A DNA stretch of 64,000 nucleotides from Clostridia bacterium (lineage in GTDB: Bacteria > Bacillota > Clostridia > Monoglobales > Monoglobaceae), in NCBI GenBank assembly GCA_017409575.1, contig JAFQSM010000019.1, positions 1 through 64,000 of the forward strand. Reading direction: 5' to 3'. Of the stretch, positions 15,866 through 24,758 are shown piece by piece. The notes under the pieces were generated by a model. That model worked only from the letters and a program-made list of their open reading frames with translations. It did not search any database and had not been told where the DNA came from. Position 1 is the stretch's first letter, and each line of letters starts with the position of its first letter. A program made the translations under genes and the position numbers.

Positions 15866-17137
15866 TTAGTTTGCTTTTTCAAGAGCCTGTTTGATATCGT
15901 CGATAATATCGTCGACATTTTCGATTCCGACTGAAAATCTGATAAGGTCAGGGGTAACGCCTGCTGCTTTAAGCTCTTCGTCATTAAGCTGGCGGTGTGT
16001 GTGGCTTGCAGGGTGCAAAACAGATGTTCTTGCATCAGCCACGTGTGTAACAATTGCGGCAAGCTGAAGACTGTCCATAAACTTGACAGCAGCTTCCCTT
16101 CCGCCCTTGACACCAAACGAGATAACTCCGCACGAGCCGTTTGGCAGGTATTTCTGGGCAAGTGTGTGATATTTGTCAGAGGGAAGTCCGCAGTATTTAA
16201 CCCACGAGATACGGTCGTCCTTTTCCAGAAATTCTGCAACTGCCTGAGCATTGCTGCAATGACGCTCCATACGAAGCGGCAAGGTCTCAAGACCAAGATT
16301 GAGCAAAAATGCGTTGTGAGGCGAGGGGATAGAGCCAAGGTCGCGCATAACCTGTGCGGTAAGCTTTGTTATGTATGCCGCTTTGCCAAACTTTTTGGTG
16401 TAGGTAATGCCGTGATACGACTCGTCAGGAGTGGTAAGACCGGGGAACTTTCCGCTTGCTTCCCAGTCGAAGTTTCCGCTGTCAACAACCACGCCGCCGA
16501 CCGAGGTCGCGTGACCATCCATATATTTGGTGGTTGAGTGCACTACGATATCTGCTCCCCATTCAAAAGGTCTGCAGTTTATGGGTGTTGCAAAGGTGTT
16601 GTCAATAATCAGCGGAACGCCATGAGCGTGAGCTGCCTTTGCCCATCTTTCGATATCCAGAACAACAAGTGCAGGGTTTGCGATAGTCTCGCCAAAGACC
16701 GCCTTGGTGTTTTCGCGGAATGCGGCGTTCAGGGTTTCGTCGTCGGCATCGGGGTCAACAAATGTTACATCAATGCCCAGCTTTTTAAGAGTTACGCCAA
16801 ACATATTGAATGTACCACCATAAACTGATGACGAGCAAACAAAGTGTCCGCCTGCCTCGCAGATATTGAAAATCGAGTAAAAGCAGGCTGCCTGTCCTGA
16901 TGATGTAAGCATTGCTGCAACACCGCCCTCAAGGTCAGCTATTTTTGCTGCAACAGCATCATTTGTGGGGTTTGCAAGACGGGTATAAAAATATCCGCTT
17001 TCCTCAAGGTCAAAAAGCTTGCCCATCTGTTCGGTCGAGCCGTACTTCCAGGTGGTGCTTTGATAAATCGGCAAAACACGGGGTTCGCCGTTTTTGGGAC
17101 TGTAGCCGGATTGAATACATTTTGTTTCTATTCTCAT
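15866..17137 (-). CDS. metY: O-acetylhomoserine sulfhydrylase
   Basis: A 423-residue PLP enzyme that makes homocysteine from O-acetylhomoserine and sulfide. The PLP lysine is in HSTTKYMDGHATSVGG. The start RIETKCIQSGYSPKNGEPRVLPIYQSTTW and the long C-terminal domain are those of the MetY branch of the Cys/Met metabolism family rather than of MetB/MetC, which are shorter. AGGAGG precedes the ATG. The gene has its own promoter with a hairpin at the start site. It pairs functionally with metK at 53869. Confidence 0.92.
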   Translation of the reverse strand: MRIETKCIQSGYSPKNGEPRVLPIYQSTTWKYGSTEQMGKLFDLEESGYFYTRLANPTNDAVAAKIADLEGGVAAMLTSSGQAACFYSIFNICEAGGHFVCSSSVYGGTFNMFGVTLKKLGIDVTFVDPDADDETLNAAFRENTKAVFGETIANPALVVLDIERWAKAAHAHGVPLIIDNTFATPINCRPFEWGADIVVHSTTKYMDGHATSVGGVVVDSGNFDWEASGKFPGLTTPDESYHGITYTKKFGKAAYITKLTAQVMRDLGSIPSPHNAFLLNLGLETLPLRMERHCSNAQAVAEFLEKDDRISWVKYCGLPSDKYHTLAQKYLPNGSCGVISFGVKGGREAAVKFMDSLQLAAIVTHVADARTSVLHPASHTHRQLNDEELKAAGVTPDLIRFSVGIENVDDIIDDIKQALEKAN

Positions 17138-17176
17138 TGGTAAAACCTCCTTGGTGTTAAAATTCGTGCATACTAT

Positions 17177-17232
17177 AACCTCAAAACGAGGTTGTTAATT
17201 ACAATTTTACTATCTCTCTAAAAAAAAGTCAA
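17177..17232 (-). promoter_or_regulatory. metY promoter with start-site palindrome
   Basis: On the minus strand TTGACT (17227-17232) and TAAAAT (17204-17209) are 17 bases apart. At 17177-17193 lies AACCTC-GTTTT-GAGGTT, right after the predicted start site, a candidate operator or 5' hairpin. No SAM riboswitch is present. Confidence 0.55.
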
Positions 17233-17300
17233 GGAAAAGTATGGCGCAATCGATTTTTTTGTGGTAAAATGAAAGAAGCGGTCAAAGAAAGCTAAAACAG

Positions 17301-17741
17301 CTATTCGCGGATATTGGAAGTTTCGGTGATTCCGTGCATAAAGCCGTCCGAATCGGTTGATGAGATTTCGCCTGCGATTATGCGGCTTTCGAATACTATA
17401 ATCCCAAGAAAAACCTGTGAGTTTGCGGATTGTATGTGGTTTTTCACCACGTAGGTATATCGGCTGACCCGCTTCCCCTTAAATTCCGAAAGGTCAAACC
17501 CCGAGCTTTTTTGAAGTGCGTTGTAGGTCTCAAAAACTGCATCAAAGTTCTCAGGGATTACAAAATGTGATATCTGTGCGGGGGAGGGGTTTATCTCCCA
17601 ACCAAGGTTTTCGGCATATTCTACAATCATACTATTGGTCGAATTATCAATGTGAAAAACCCCGAAGATTACGGCAAACAAAACAGCAGCAAATAAGAGC
17701 GTGGCAAAAATATATCGGCGCGCACCTGACATAGCGGACAT
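17301..17741 (-). CDS. DUF4830 domain protein, membrane-anchored
   Basis: A 146-residue protein with one N-terminal membrane helix (ARRYIFATLLFAAVLFAVIFGVF) and an outward domain with the DUF4830 pattern: GWEINPSP, FDAVFETYNALQKSSGFDLSEFKGKRVSRYTY and a final DGFMHG. The ATG at 17741 follows GGGGGG directly; a frame further upstream has no ribosome site. Function is unknown. It is divergent from the pseudouridine synthase gene at 17812. Confidence 0.75.
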   Translation of the reverse strand: MSAMSGARRYIFATLLFAAVLFAVIFGVFHIDNSTNSMIVEYAENLGWEINPSPAQISHFVIPENFDAVFETYNALQKSSGFDLSEFKGKRVSRYTYVVKNHIQSANSQVFLGIIVFESRIIAGEISSTDSDGFMHGITETSNIRE

Positions 17742-17811
17742 CCCCCCTGGAAATTGTTTCAATAGTACTAATATATGAAGATATAAAGACAAAAATACTC
17801 AGGAGACAAAA

Positions 17812-18519
17812 ATGAGACTGGACAGATTTCTTGCCGAATGTGGATTTGGCACACGAAGTGATGTAAAAAAGTTAATAAAATCGGGACGGGTTACCGTCTC
17901 GGGCGAGACGGTGGCCCGTCCCGAAAGCCAGGTTGACCCAAACACCTGCGAGGTCAGGGTTGACGGCAAGACGGCAAATTACCGCGAGTTTGTGTATCTG
18001 ATGATGAACAAGCCGGCAGGATATGTTTCGGCTACCTGGGACAAAAAACTGCCTACGGTAATCGACCTTCTGCCCCGGGAATATCTGCATTTCGAGCCTT
18101 TTCCGGTGGGCAGACTTGATATTGACACCGAGGGGCTTTTGCTTCTTACCAATGATGGCGCACTCGGCCACAAGTTGCTTTCGCCAAAAAAGCATGTGAC
18201 AAAAACTTATGTTGCCGAAATCGAAAAACCGACCGGTGCTGATGACATAAAGCTGTTTGAGCAGGGTATGGATTTGGGTGACTTTGTCACACTTCCGGCA
18301 AGCCTTGTGCCATTGACAGACACCAAACCGTATTTTGCCGAGGTGACAATATGCGAGGGAAAGTTCCATCAGGTAAAGAGGATGTTTGAAAAGGTGGACA
18401 ACAAGGTAGTATATCTCAGACGAATAAGAATGAAAAACCTTAGTCTTGATGACAATCTCAAACCCGGCGAGGTAAGGGAACTGACCGAAGCGGAGCTTAG
18501 CGATTTAAAGGAGAATTAA
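17812..18519 (+). CDS. rsuA: 16S rRNA pseudouridine synthase, RsuA family
   Basis: A 235-residue enzyme that isomerises a uridine in 16S rRNA (U516 in Escherichia coli). An S4 domain (RLDRFLAECGFGTRSDVKKLIKSGRV) is followed by the catalytic domain with the key Asp in VGRLDIDTEGLLLLTNDG and the KPAGYVS motif. CAGGAG precedes the ATG. It is separated by 2 bases from the pyridoxal kinase gene, forming an operon. RluB/RluE relatives are similar, so the exact target base is inferred. Confidence 0.87.
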   Translation: MRLDRFLAECGFGTRSDVKKLIKSGRVTVSGETVARPESQVDPNTCEVRVDGKTANYREFVYLMMNKPAGYVSATWDKKLPTVIDLLPREYLHFEPFPVGRLDIDTEGLLLLTNDGALGHKLLSPKKHVTKTYVAEIEKPTGADDIKLFEQGMDLGDFVTLPASLVPLTDTKPYFAEVTICEGKFHQVKRMFEKVDNKVVYLRRIRMKNLSLDDNLKPGEVRELTEAELSDLKEN

Positions 18520-18521
18520 AA

Positions 18522-19376
18522 ATGATAAAAAGCTTTATACCAAGGGTTGCTGTTATAAATGATTTGTCGGGGTTTGGCAGAGTGTCGCTGACCGAGGCGT
18601 GCCCGATTCTTTCGGCAATGGGGATAGAGGCGTGCCCACTTCCGACGGCGGTGCTTTCTACCCATACATACAAGTTCGAGGATTACACATTTTGCGACCT
18701 GACCGACGAAATGGAAAAAATCCTTGCACACTGGCAGAAAATAGATGTGCATTTTGACGCAATTTGCACCGGATATATGGCAAGTGCAAGACAGATAGAG
18801 CTTGCCGCGGATTTTGTGAAAAGTAAAAAAAGCGAGGGAACACTGATAGTGATTGACCCCGTTCTTGGCGACAATGTTTTGTCAGATGCCGAGACCGTGT
18901 ATTATGACCGAATGAATGACCTTCTTTCGGGAATGAAAGATTTTGTAAAGCTTGCTGATGCTATCACACCAAATCTGACCGAGGCGTGCCTGTTGCTTGA
19001 AAGACCTTATCCCCAAAACTATCTCACAAACGAAGAAATCAAGGCTATGGCAAAGGAGCTTGCAGGATTAGGACCCGACATAGTTGCAATAACAAGCGTG
19101 ATGACCGACAAAAAGCATATGTGTGTTGCGGTTTATGACAAAAAGGCGGACTTTTTTGATTTGCTTGACTGCGGATATGTTGACAGACCGTTTCATGGCA
19201 CAGGCGATATTTTTGCAGCAGTTCTTACCGGTGCGTTGACCAATGGAATGACTGCTGCAGAGGCATCGCAAAAAGCGGTTGATTTTATAAAGGCGGCGAT
19301 TGCCGAGACTATGAAATATCCCGAAATGAAGATAGAGTATGGAGTAATTTTTGAGAAGGCTCTCAGGGAGCTTTGA
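18522..19376 (+). CDS. Pyridoxamine/pyridoxal kinase
   Basis: A 284-residue ribokinase-fold enzyme that phosphorylates vitamin B6 vitamers. Motifs: RVAVINDLSGFGRVSL at the start, VIDPVLGDN (metal/phosphate site), the TPNLTEACLLL segment, and the catalytic GTGDIFAAVLTGAL with the Asp base. This is the PdxY/PdxK layout and normal length. AAGGAG lies before the ATG. PLP made here would serve metY and serC. Confidence 0.88.
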   Translation: MIKSFIPRVAVINDLSGFGRVSLTEACPILSAMGIEACPLPTAVLSTHTYKFEDYTFCDLTDEMEKILAHWQKIDVHFDAICTGYMASARQIELAADFVKSKKSEGTLIVIDPVLGDNVLSDAETVYYDRMNDLLSGMKDFVKLADAITPNLTEACLLLERPYPQNYLTNEEIKAMAKELAGLGPDIVAITSVMTDKKHMCVAVYDKKADFFDLLDCGYVDRPFHGTGDIFAAVLTGALTNGMTAAEASQKAVDFIKAAIAETMKYPEMKIEYGVIFEKALREL

Positions 19377-19453
19377 AAAAACGCGCCGACCGTTAAACGG
19401 CAGGGTAAATAAAGTTGAAAGCGTACCCTTTTGATGAATATTGAAAAAGGTAG

Positions 19454-19478
19454 AAAACCGCGAATATTCGCGGTTTTT
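19454..19478 (+). terminator. Terminator of the rsuA-kinase operon
   Basis: AAAACCGCGAAT pairs directly with ATTCGCGGTTTT, followed by a T. It lies about 80 bases after the kinase stop codon. Confidence 0.85.
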
Positions 19479-19770
19479 GTTTTTATGCCGTTTAACTACC
19501 GCCAAACCTCACCTCTTGGCGTACAACAAGTACTCCGTCGGGTTCGCTTTGACAGTTCTGCATCTCGTCGCAGTTCACCTCTTGACTCTGTTAGCAATTC
19601 AAACAATCGTCATTTTTGGTGACTGCTCCTCGTCCCACAAAATTTGAAAATTTTGTGGGATTTTTATTCAGGGCAAGGCGTTGCAGGCTCTTTGCTTCGG
19701 GGCAAGGTGTTGGGGGGATGGGTATTCCCCTTTTCGACTTTTTGGGCGAAAAAAATTTTTTTTATTTATA
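19479..19770. other. Intergenic stretch without recognisable gene
   Basis: Short palindromes occur (GCCAA…TTGGC near 19500) and a stronger hairpin TCCCACAAAATTT / AATTTTGTGGGA with a T run at 19633-19666, a probable terminator. The reading frames present have no ribosome sites and no protein-like composition. Nothing else can be supported. Confidence 0.5.
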
Positions 19771-19773
19771 CTA

Positions 19774-19802
19774 TTGACAAATTTTTACAACTATGGTAAT
19801 AT
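19774..19802 (+). promoter_or_regulatory. Strong promoter of the double AbrB gene
   Basis: TTGACA (19774-19779) and TAATAT (19797-19802) have 17-base spacing, with TATGG before the -10, like the tRNA promoter at 7-35. Confidence 0.85.
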
Positions 19803-19843
19803 TATTATAAGGTTAGACAAAATATTAAAAAGGAGATGTATTT

Positions 19844-20269
19844 ATGAAATCTACAGGTATGGTAAGGCGAGTTGACAAACTTGACCGTATTGTTATACCC
19901 AAGGAACTTTGCAGAGCATTGGAGATTGAAGCAAAGACTCCAGTTGAAATTTTTCTTGACGGCTCCAGGATTGTTCTTAAAAAGCATAACGAGGGAAAGC
20001 TTCCGGCTATAAGCAAGGGTGGCTTGGGAATTGTAAGGCGCGTTGATGATCTTGACCGAATTGTTATTCCAAAAGAGGTTTGCAACAAACTTGATATTTC
20101 GCCCAAAGATGCGTTGGAAATTTTTGTTGACGAGGACAAGCTTTTTTTAAGCAAGTACGAGCCTGCCTGCATTTTTTGCAATGAGGTCGACAATGTAATC
20201 CGCTTTAAGGGTAAGCCGGTTTGCGAAAAATGCATTAAAGAACTTGTGAAAGAGTTGAAAAACAAATAA
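19844..20269 (+). CDS. Tandem AbrB/SpoVT-type regulator with zinc ribbon
   Basis: A 141-residue DNA-binding protein with two AbrB domains in one chain. Domain 1 (1-48) contains STGMVRRVDKLDRIVIPKEL and domain 2 (60-106) contains GIVRRVDDLDRIVIPKEV. They are followed by a zinc-ribbon-like end with CxxC at 109/112 and 127/130. Ordinary AbrB proteins have one such domain and act as multimers, so this is a fused pair. AAGGAG precedes the ATG, and a strong promoter and a terminator frame it. A role as a transition-state regulator is inferred from the family. Confidence 0.85.
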   Translation: MKSTGMVRRVDKLDRIVIPKELCRALEIEAKTPVEIFLDGSRIVLKKHNEGKLPAISKGGLGIVRRVDDLDRIVIPKEVCNKLDISPKDALEIFVDEDKLFLSKYEPACIFCNEVDNVIRFKGKPVCEKCIKELVKELKNK

Positions 20270-20289
20270 GATTAAAAAAGCACAACAAA

Positions 20290-20323
20290 AAAAGGAAATT
20301 CGCTCAGGCGAATTTCCTTTTTT
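20290..20323 (+). terminator. Terminator between convergent AbrB and ugpC-type genes
   Basis: AAAGGAAATTCGC pairs with GCGAATTTCCTTT around TCAG, flanked by A and T runs. Confidence 0.85.
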
Positions 20324-20338
20324 GATTTAATAAGTATA

Positions 20339-21448
20339 TTAGTGAATAATAGCAAGCTCTGTTTCTTTGTCAAACAAGTGAATCTTGTTTGTGTCAAAAA
20401 CAACTTTGATTTTGTCGTCAGCCTTAGCTGTTGTACGACGGTTTACCTTTGCGATGATAGGAGTTTCACCAAGCAAGAGGTAGAGGTATGTCTCAGCACC
20501 CATCATTTCGGTAATGTCAACTGTTACATCAACAACTGCATCGGGCATTGCCGAAAGGTGAGCTTCGTCATCATAGATTGATTCAGGTCTTACGCCGACA
20601 ACAACTTCTTTGCCGTAGTAAGCATCGAGTTCGGGCTTGATTTTGCCTTCGGGGAGCTTAACGCTGAAACCGTTGCCGTTAAGAAGAACAGCATCGCCAT
20701 CTTTAACCAAAGTAGCGTTTATAAAGTTCATCTGGGGGCTGCCGATAAAGCCTGCAACGAAGATGTTAACCGGTTCGTCATAAAGCTCGGTCGGTGAAGC
20801 GCACTGCTGAAGATATCCGTCTTTCATAACAGCGATTCTTGTACCCATTGTCATAGCTTCGGTCTGGTCGTGTGTAACATAAACAACTGTTGTACCAAGC
20901 TTTTTGTGGAGCTTACCGATTTCCGAACGCATCTGAACTCTGAGCTTTGCATCAAGGTTTGAAAGCGGTTCGTCCATAAGGAATACCTTAGGTTCACGAA
21001 CGATAGCACGACCAAGAGCAACACGCTGTCTCTGACCACCCGAAAGAGCCTTCGGCTTACGGTCAAGAAGATGCTCGATATCAAGAATCTTTGCAGCTTC
21101 GTGTACTTTTTCGTTGATAACGTCTTTGGGGAGCTTTCTGAGCTTGAGACCAAATGCCATGTTATCAAAAACTGTCATATGGGGATAAAGAGCATAGCTC
21201 TGGAAAACCATCGCGATATCTCTGTCTTTCGGAGGAATGTCATTAACGAGCTTGCCGTCGATGTAAAGTTCGCCCTCTGAAATTTCTTCAAGACCGGCAA
21301 TCATACGGAGTGTTGTAGATTTACCACAGCCTGAAGGTCCGACAAGAATTATAAATTCTTTATCTTCGATTTCAAGGTTGATATCCTTTGCGCCGATAAC
21401 TCCTCCCTGATATATTTTACCAATCTGTCTTAAACTTAAACCTGCCAT
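20339..21448 (-). CDS. Sugar ABC transporter ATPase, UgpC/MsmK type
   Basis: A 369-residue ATPase that would energise carbohydrate importers. Walker A is GPSGCGKSTTLRM, the signature LSGGQRQRVALGRA, Walker B VFLMDEPLSNLDA, and a C-terminal TOBE/OB domain (about 240-369) is of the MalK-like regulatory type. ATG 21448 sits 8 bases after a perfect AGGAGG; an upstream frame extension lacks one. No permease or binding-protein gene is adjacent, so it is probably a shared ATPase for several sugar importers, as MsmK is. Confidence 0.9.
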   Translation of the reverse strand: MAGLSLRQIGKIYQGGVIGAKDINLEIEDKEFIILVGPSGCGKSTTLRMIAGLEEISEGELYIDGKLVNDIPPKDRDIAMVFQSYALYPHMTVFDNMAFGLKLRKLPKDVINEKVHEAAKILDIEHLLDRKPKALSGGQRQRVALGRAIVREPKVFLMDEPLSNLDAKLRVQMRSEIGKLHKKLGTTVVYVTHDQTEAMTMGTRIAVMKDGYLQQCASPTELYDEPVNIFVAGFIGSPQMNFINATLVKDGDAVLLNGNGFSVKLPEGKIKPELDAYYGKEVVVGVRPESIYDDEAHLSAMPDAVVDVTVDITEMMGAETYLYLLLGETPIIAKVNRRTTAKADDKIKVVFDTNKIHLFDKETELAIIH

Positions 21449-21473
21449 TTTATATAACCTCCTAAAATAATTC

Positions 21474-21489
21474 GCAGTAATATTACTGC
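21474..21489 (-). promoter_or_regulatory. Perfect 16-bp palindrome at the ATPase start site
   Basis: GCAGTAATATTACTGC is a perfect dyad. It lies just after a TTAAAAT-type -10 on the minus strand and before the AGGAGG of the sugar ATPase, so a bound repressor there would block the start. It does not match a standard CcpA cre site. Confidence 0.5.
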
Positions 21490-21581
21490 TACATTTTAAC
21501 ACAAAATCAAAAAAAATGTTAGAGAATAATTAACCAAAGATTGAAATGACAGTTTGGTAATATTGTATATCCGCAAAATGT

Positions 21582-21624
21582 AAAACGCGTCAAACCCTTG
21601 TGCAGAGCGGATTTGACGCGTTTT
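21582..21624 (-). terminator. Terminator of gyrA
   Basis: AAAACGCGTCAAA and TTTGACGCGTTTT form a perfect 13-bp stem around a 17-base loop, about 95 bases past the gyrA stop codon. Confidence 0.7.
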
Positions 21625-21719
21625 GTACTTGAAAAAAATCTTATTGTGCCTAATTACTAAAAATAACAGCTGATTTCTTCAAAAAAATCATTATTTTGCA
21701 CATATTGTCGAAATTTGTA

Positions 21720-24224
21720 TTATTCGTTTGCTGTTTCGTCAGCTGCAGGAACTTCTTCGCTGCCGGCATCAGTCGCATCTTCTTCGCGTGCAACCGGTGC
21801 AGCCGAAACAATTTTCACACCGTCGGCAAGCCGCATAAGGCGAACGCCCTTTGTAACACGCTTCAGAGTGCTGATTTCTTCGGTGTGGACTCTTATGATT
21901 ATACCCTCGGATGTCATAATCATAATGTCGTCATCGTCGGTAACCAGACCAAAGCCAGAAACGTTACCTGTCTCGTCGCTGATTTTGTAAGTGCTTGTTC
22001 CCTGACCGCCACGGGACTGAACTTTGTATTCCGAAAGTTCGGTCTTTTTGCCGTAGCCGTTTTCGCTGATAACAAGGATTTTTGCGTTTTCGCGTGTGGT
22101 GCTCATACCAACGACATAGTCGCCGTCCTTAAGCATAATACCTCGGACACCGCGCGAAACTCTGCCCAGAGTTCTGACATCGGATTCAGAGAATCTTATC
22201 ATCTTGCCAAGATGAGTACCCATAAAGATATCGCCGTCGCCTTTGGTGCGGACAACATTGATAAGCTCGTCGCCTTCGTCAAGATTGATTGCGATTTTTC
22301 CGGCTTTGGGAGCATTCTGATACTCGGTAAGAGCAGTCTTTTTGATTACACCCTGGCGGGTTGCCATGATAAGATACTCGTCATCGCTGTATTCGCGGAT
22401 TGGCAAAATTGCCGAAACCTTTTCGCCCGGGTCAAGCGGCAGAAGATTTACAATCGCAGTACCCTTTGCCTGTCTGCCGGCTTCGGGGATTTCGTATGCC
22501 TTTATGCGGTACATCTTGCCTGCATTGGTGAAGAACAAAATGTATGCATGTGTCGAGGATACAAACATTGTGTCAACAAAGTCTTCCTCCTTGGTTTGCA
22601 TGCCGATAATGCCCTTGCCGCCGCGTTTCTGGCTGCGATAGGTATCTGCTGCCAAGCGCTTGATGTAGCCCTGACGGGTCATGGTGATTACATTGTCTTC
22701 CTCTTCAATAAGGTCCTCAATATCTATGTCGTCAACAACAGGCTCGATAGAGGTGCGTCTTGCATCGCCAAATCTGTCGCGGATTTCGCTGATTTCGGTC
22801 TTTAACACCTCCAGAACTTTGGCGTCTGATGCAAGGATTGACTCAAGCTCTGCAATAAGAGCCATAATCTCTTTGTACTCGTTGTCAATTTTCTCGCGTT
22901 CGAGACCCTGAAGTCTTGCAAGGCGCATATCAAGGATAGCCTGCGCCTGAACATCCGAGAAGTTGAATCTTTCCATCAGCTTGGGTTTTGCATCGCTGTA
23001 GCTGCTGCGGATAATGCTGATGATTTCGTCGATATTGTCAAGAGCAATTCTGAGACCTTCAAGTATATGAGCCCGTGCCTCGGCTTTCTTTTTGTCAAAG
23101 CGCGAACGGCGGATGATGACATCCTTCTGGAAGTCAATGTAGTTGTCCAGAATTTCGCGCAGGTTAAGCACCTTTGGCTCGACCTGATTTACCAAAGCCA
23201 GCATAATAACGCCAAAGCTGTCTTCAAGCTGAGTGTACTTGTAAAGCTGATTCAAAACGATTGTTGCGTTTGCATCGCGTTTTACCTCGACAACAATGCG
23301 CATACCGTCGCGGTCGGACTCGTCACGCAGGTCCGAAATCCCCTCAACACGCTTTTCGCGCACCAAATCAGCGATTTTTTCAATAAGGCGGGCCTTGTTT
23401 ACCATGTATGGTATCTCGGTAATAACAATGCGCTGCCTTTCTTTAACTTCCTCGATTTCTGCCTTTGCGCGGAGACGGATTTTGCCTCTGCCGGTGTGGT
23501 ATGCGGCGCGGATTCCTGATGTTCCCATTATCTGAGCGCCGGTCGGGAAGTCAGGACCCGGAATGTGCTCCATAAGCTCGTCTATGGTGATTTCGGGATT
23601 GTCAATAACAGCAATAATTCCGTTGATAACCTCGGTCAGGTTGTGGGGCGGAATATTGGTTGCCATACCTACGGCAATACCGTTTGAACCGTTTACCAGA
23701 AGATGTGGGAATCTTGACGGCAAAACAACAGGTTCTTTGCGGCTTTCGTCAAAGTTTGGCATAAAGTCAACGGTTTCTTTTTCGATATCGGTCAGCATCC
23801 GCATAGCCATACGCGACATACGCGCTTCGGTATAACGATAAGCTGCAGGCGGGTCGCCATCGACCGAGCCGAAGTTTCCGTGCCCGTCAACTGTCGGGTA
23901 TCTCATCGAGAAGTCCTGAGCCATACGAACCATTGCGTCATAAACCGATGCGTCACCGTGTGGATGGTATCTACCCAGCACGTTACCGACGGTGGTAGCA
24001 CTCTTGCGGTACTCGCGGTCGGGGGTCAGGTTGTCCTCGTGCATTGCATAAAGGATGCGGCGGTGTACCGGTTTGAGACCATCACGCACATCGGGGAGCG
24101 CACGACCTACAATAACCGACATTGCATAGTCAAGATATGACTTTCGCATTTCCTTTTCGATTTCGACAGGGATGATGTTGAGTTTTGAGGCGTCAAACAA
24201 CGCTTCGTTTCTTTCATCTGCCAT
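21720..24224 (-). CDS. gyrA: DNA gyrase subunit A
   Basis: An 834-residue type II topoisomerase subunit. The catalytic Tyr131 is in [10 protein letters not shown]. The quinolone region reads [20 protein letters not shown], so the residue equal to E. coli Ser83 is Ala92. The C-terminal beta-pinwheel carries the gyrase box-like QRGGKGI (about residue 535). The tail is acidic and ends ADETANE. GAGGTGAC precedes the ATG. gyrB is not next to it in this window. Confidence 0.97.
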   Translation of the reverse strand: MADERNEALFDASKLNIIPVEIEKEMRKSYLDYAMSVIVGRALPDVRDGLKPVHRRILYAMHEDNLTPDREYRKSATTVGNVLGRYHPHGDASVYDAMVRMAQDFSMRYPTVDGHGNFGSVDGDPPAAYRYTEARMSRMAMRMLTDIEKETVDFMPNFDESRKEPVVLPSRFPHLLVNGSNGIAVGMATNIPPHNLTEVINGIIAVIDNPEITIDELMEHIPGPDFPTGAQIMGTSGIRAAYHTGRGKIRLRAKAEIEEVKERQRIVITEIPYMVNKARLIEKIADLVREKRVEGISDLRDESDRDGMRIVVEVKRDANATIVLNQLYKYTQLEDSFGVIMLALVNQVEPKVLNLREILDNYIDFQKDVIIRRSRFDKKKAEARAHILEGLRIALDNIDEIISIIRSSYSDAKPKLMERFNFSDVQAQAILDMRLARLQGLEREKIDNEYKEIMALIAELESILASDAKVLEVLKTEISEIRDRFGDARRTSIEPVVDDIDIEDLIEEEDNVITMTRQGYIKRLAADTYRSQKRGGKGIIGMQTKEEDFVDTMFVSSTHAYILFFTNAGKMYRIKAYEIPEAGRQAKGTAIVNLLPLDPGEKVSAILPIREYSDDEYLIMATRQGVIKKTALTEYQNAPKAGKIAINLDEGDELINVVRTKGDGDIFMGTHLGKMIRFSESDVRTLGRVSRGVRGIMLKDGDYVVGMSTTRENAKILVISENGYGKKTELSEYKVQSRGGQGTSTYKISDETGNVSGFGLVTDDDDIMIMTSEGIIIRVHTEEISTLKRVTKGVRLMRLADGVKIVSAAPVAREEDATDAGSEEVPAADETANE

Positions 24225-24360
24225 TTCGTCACCTCGTTTATAATAAAAAATTTGCGTTTTAAGGCGTGTTTAAAAAATATCCTTACCTTTTTTATTTCGA
24301 CAAAAATTTGAAAAATCCTTTTATTTGGCAAAAAAATTATGCTACAATCGATTTTAAGCA

Positions 24361-24393
24361 AAAAAGGGACGCAAATTTTGCATCCCTTTTTTT
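24361..24393 (-). terminator. Terminator of ireB
   Basis: AAAAGGGA and TCCCTTTT pair with further GCAAA/TTTGC pairing, one mismatch between. It is AT-flanked on both sides, just past the ireB stop codon. Confidence 0.75.
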
Positions 24394-24412
24394 GATTTTA
24401 TACTTTAAAGTG

Positions 24413-24673
24413 TTAGTTCGAAACATAAAACTCAACCAGCTCTTCCAAAATTTCGTCGGTTTCGAGACGCTGGATAAGTGTTCTTGCGCCGTTGTGCGCA
24501 GTGATATAAGAGGGGTCGCCCGACATAATGTAGCCAACAATCTGGCTTATGGGGTTGTAGCCCTTTTCTTTAAGTGCCGAATAAACGGTCAGAATTACAT
24601 CACGGGGTGACATCTGCTTTTCTTTTTCGACACTGAATTTTACAGTTTTCGAGAAATTTTTGTTGTTTTCCAT
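24413..24673 (-). CDS. ireB: IreB family regulatory phosphoprotein (UPF0297)
   Basis: An 86-residue cytoplasmic protein matching the UPF0297 family ([56 protein letters not shown]). In Enterococcus, IreB is phosphorylated by the PASTA kinase IreK and tunes cell-wall stress responses. The usual yrrL-yrzB neighbours are absent here. AAGGAG precedes the ATG. Full length. Confidence 0.92.
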   Translation of the reverse strand: MENNKNFSKTVKFSVEKEKQMSPRDVILTVYSALKEKGYNPISQIVGYIMSGDPSYITAHNGARTLIQRLETDEILEELVEFYVSN

Positions 24674-24758
24674 AAAAAATCTCCTTCTGTCAAATAATCT
24701 ATTTAAAGTGTATCATATTAAATGAAAATTTACAAGTTAAATTTTTGTAACAAAATTA

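Noticed and set aside
21696..22805. Long + strand reading frame opposite gyrA
   Set aside because: Cys- and Phe-rich antisense frame without ribosome site or family likeness. It is a shadow of gyrA codon use.
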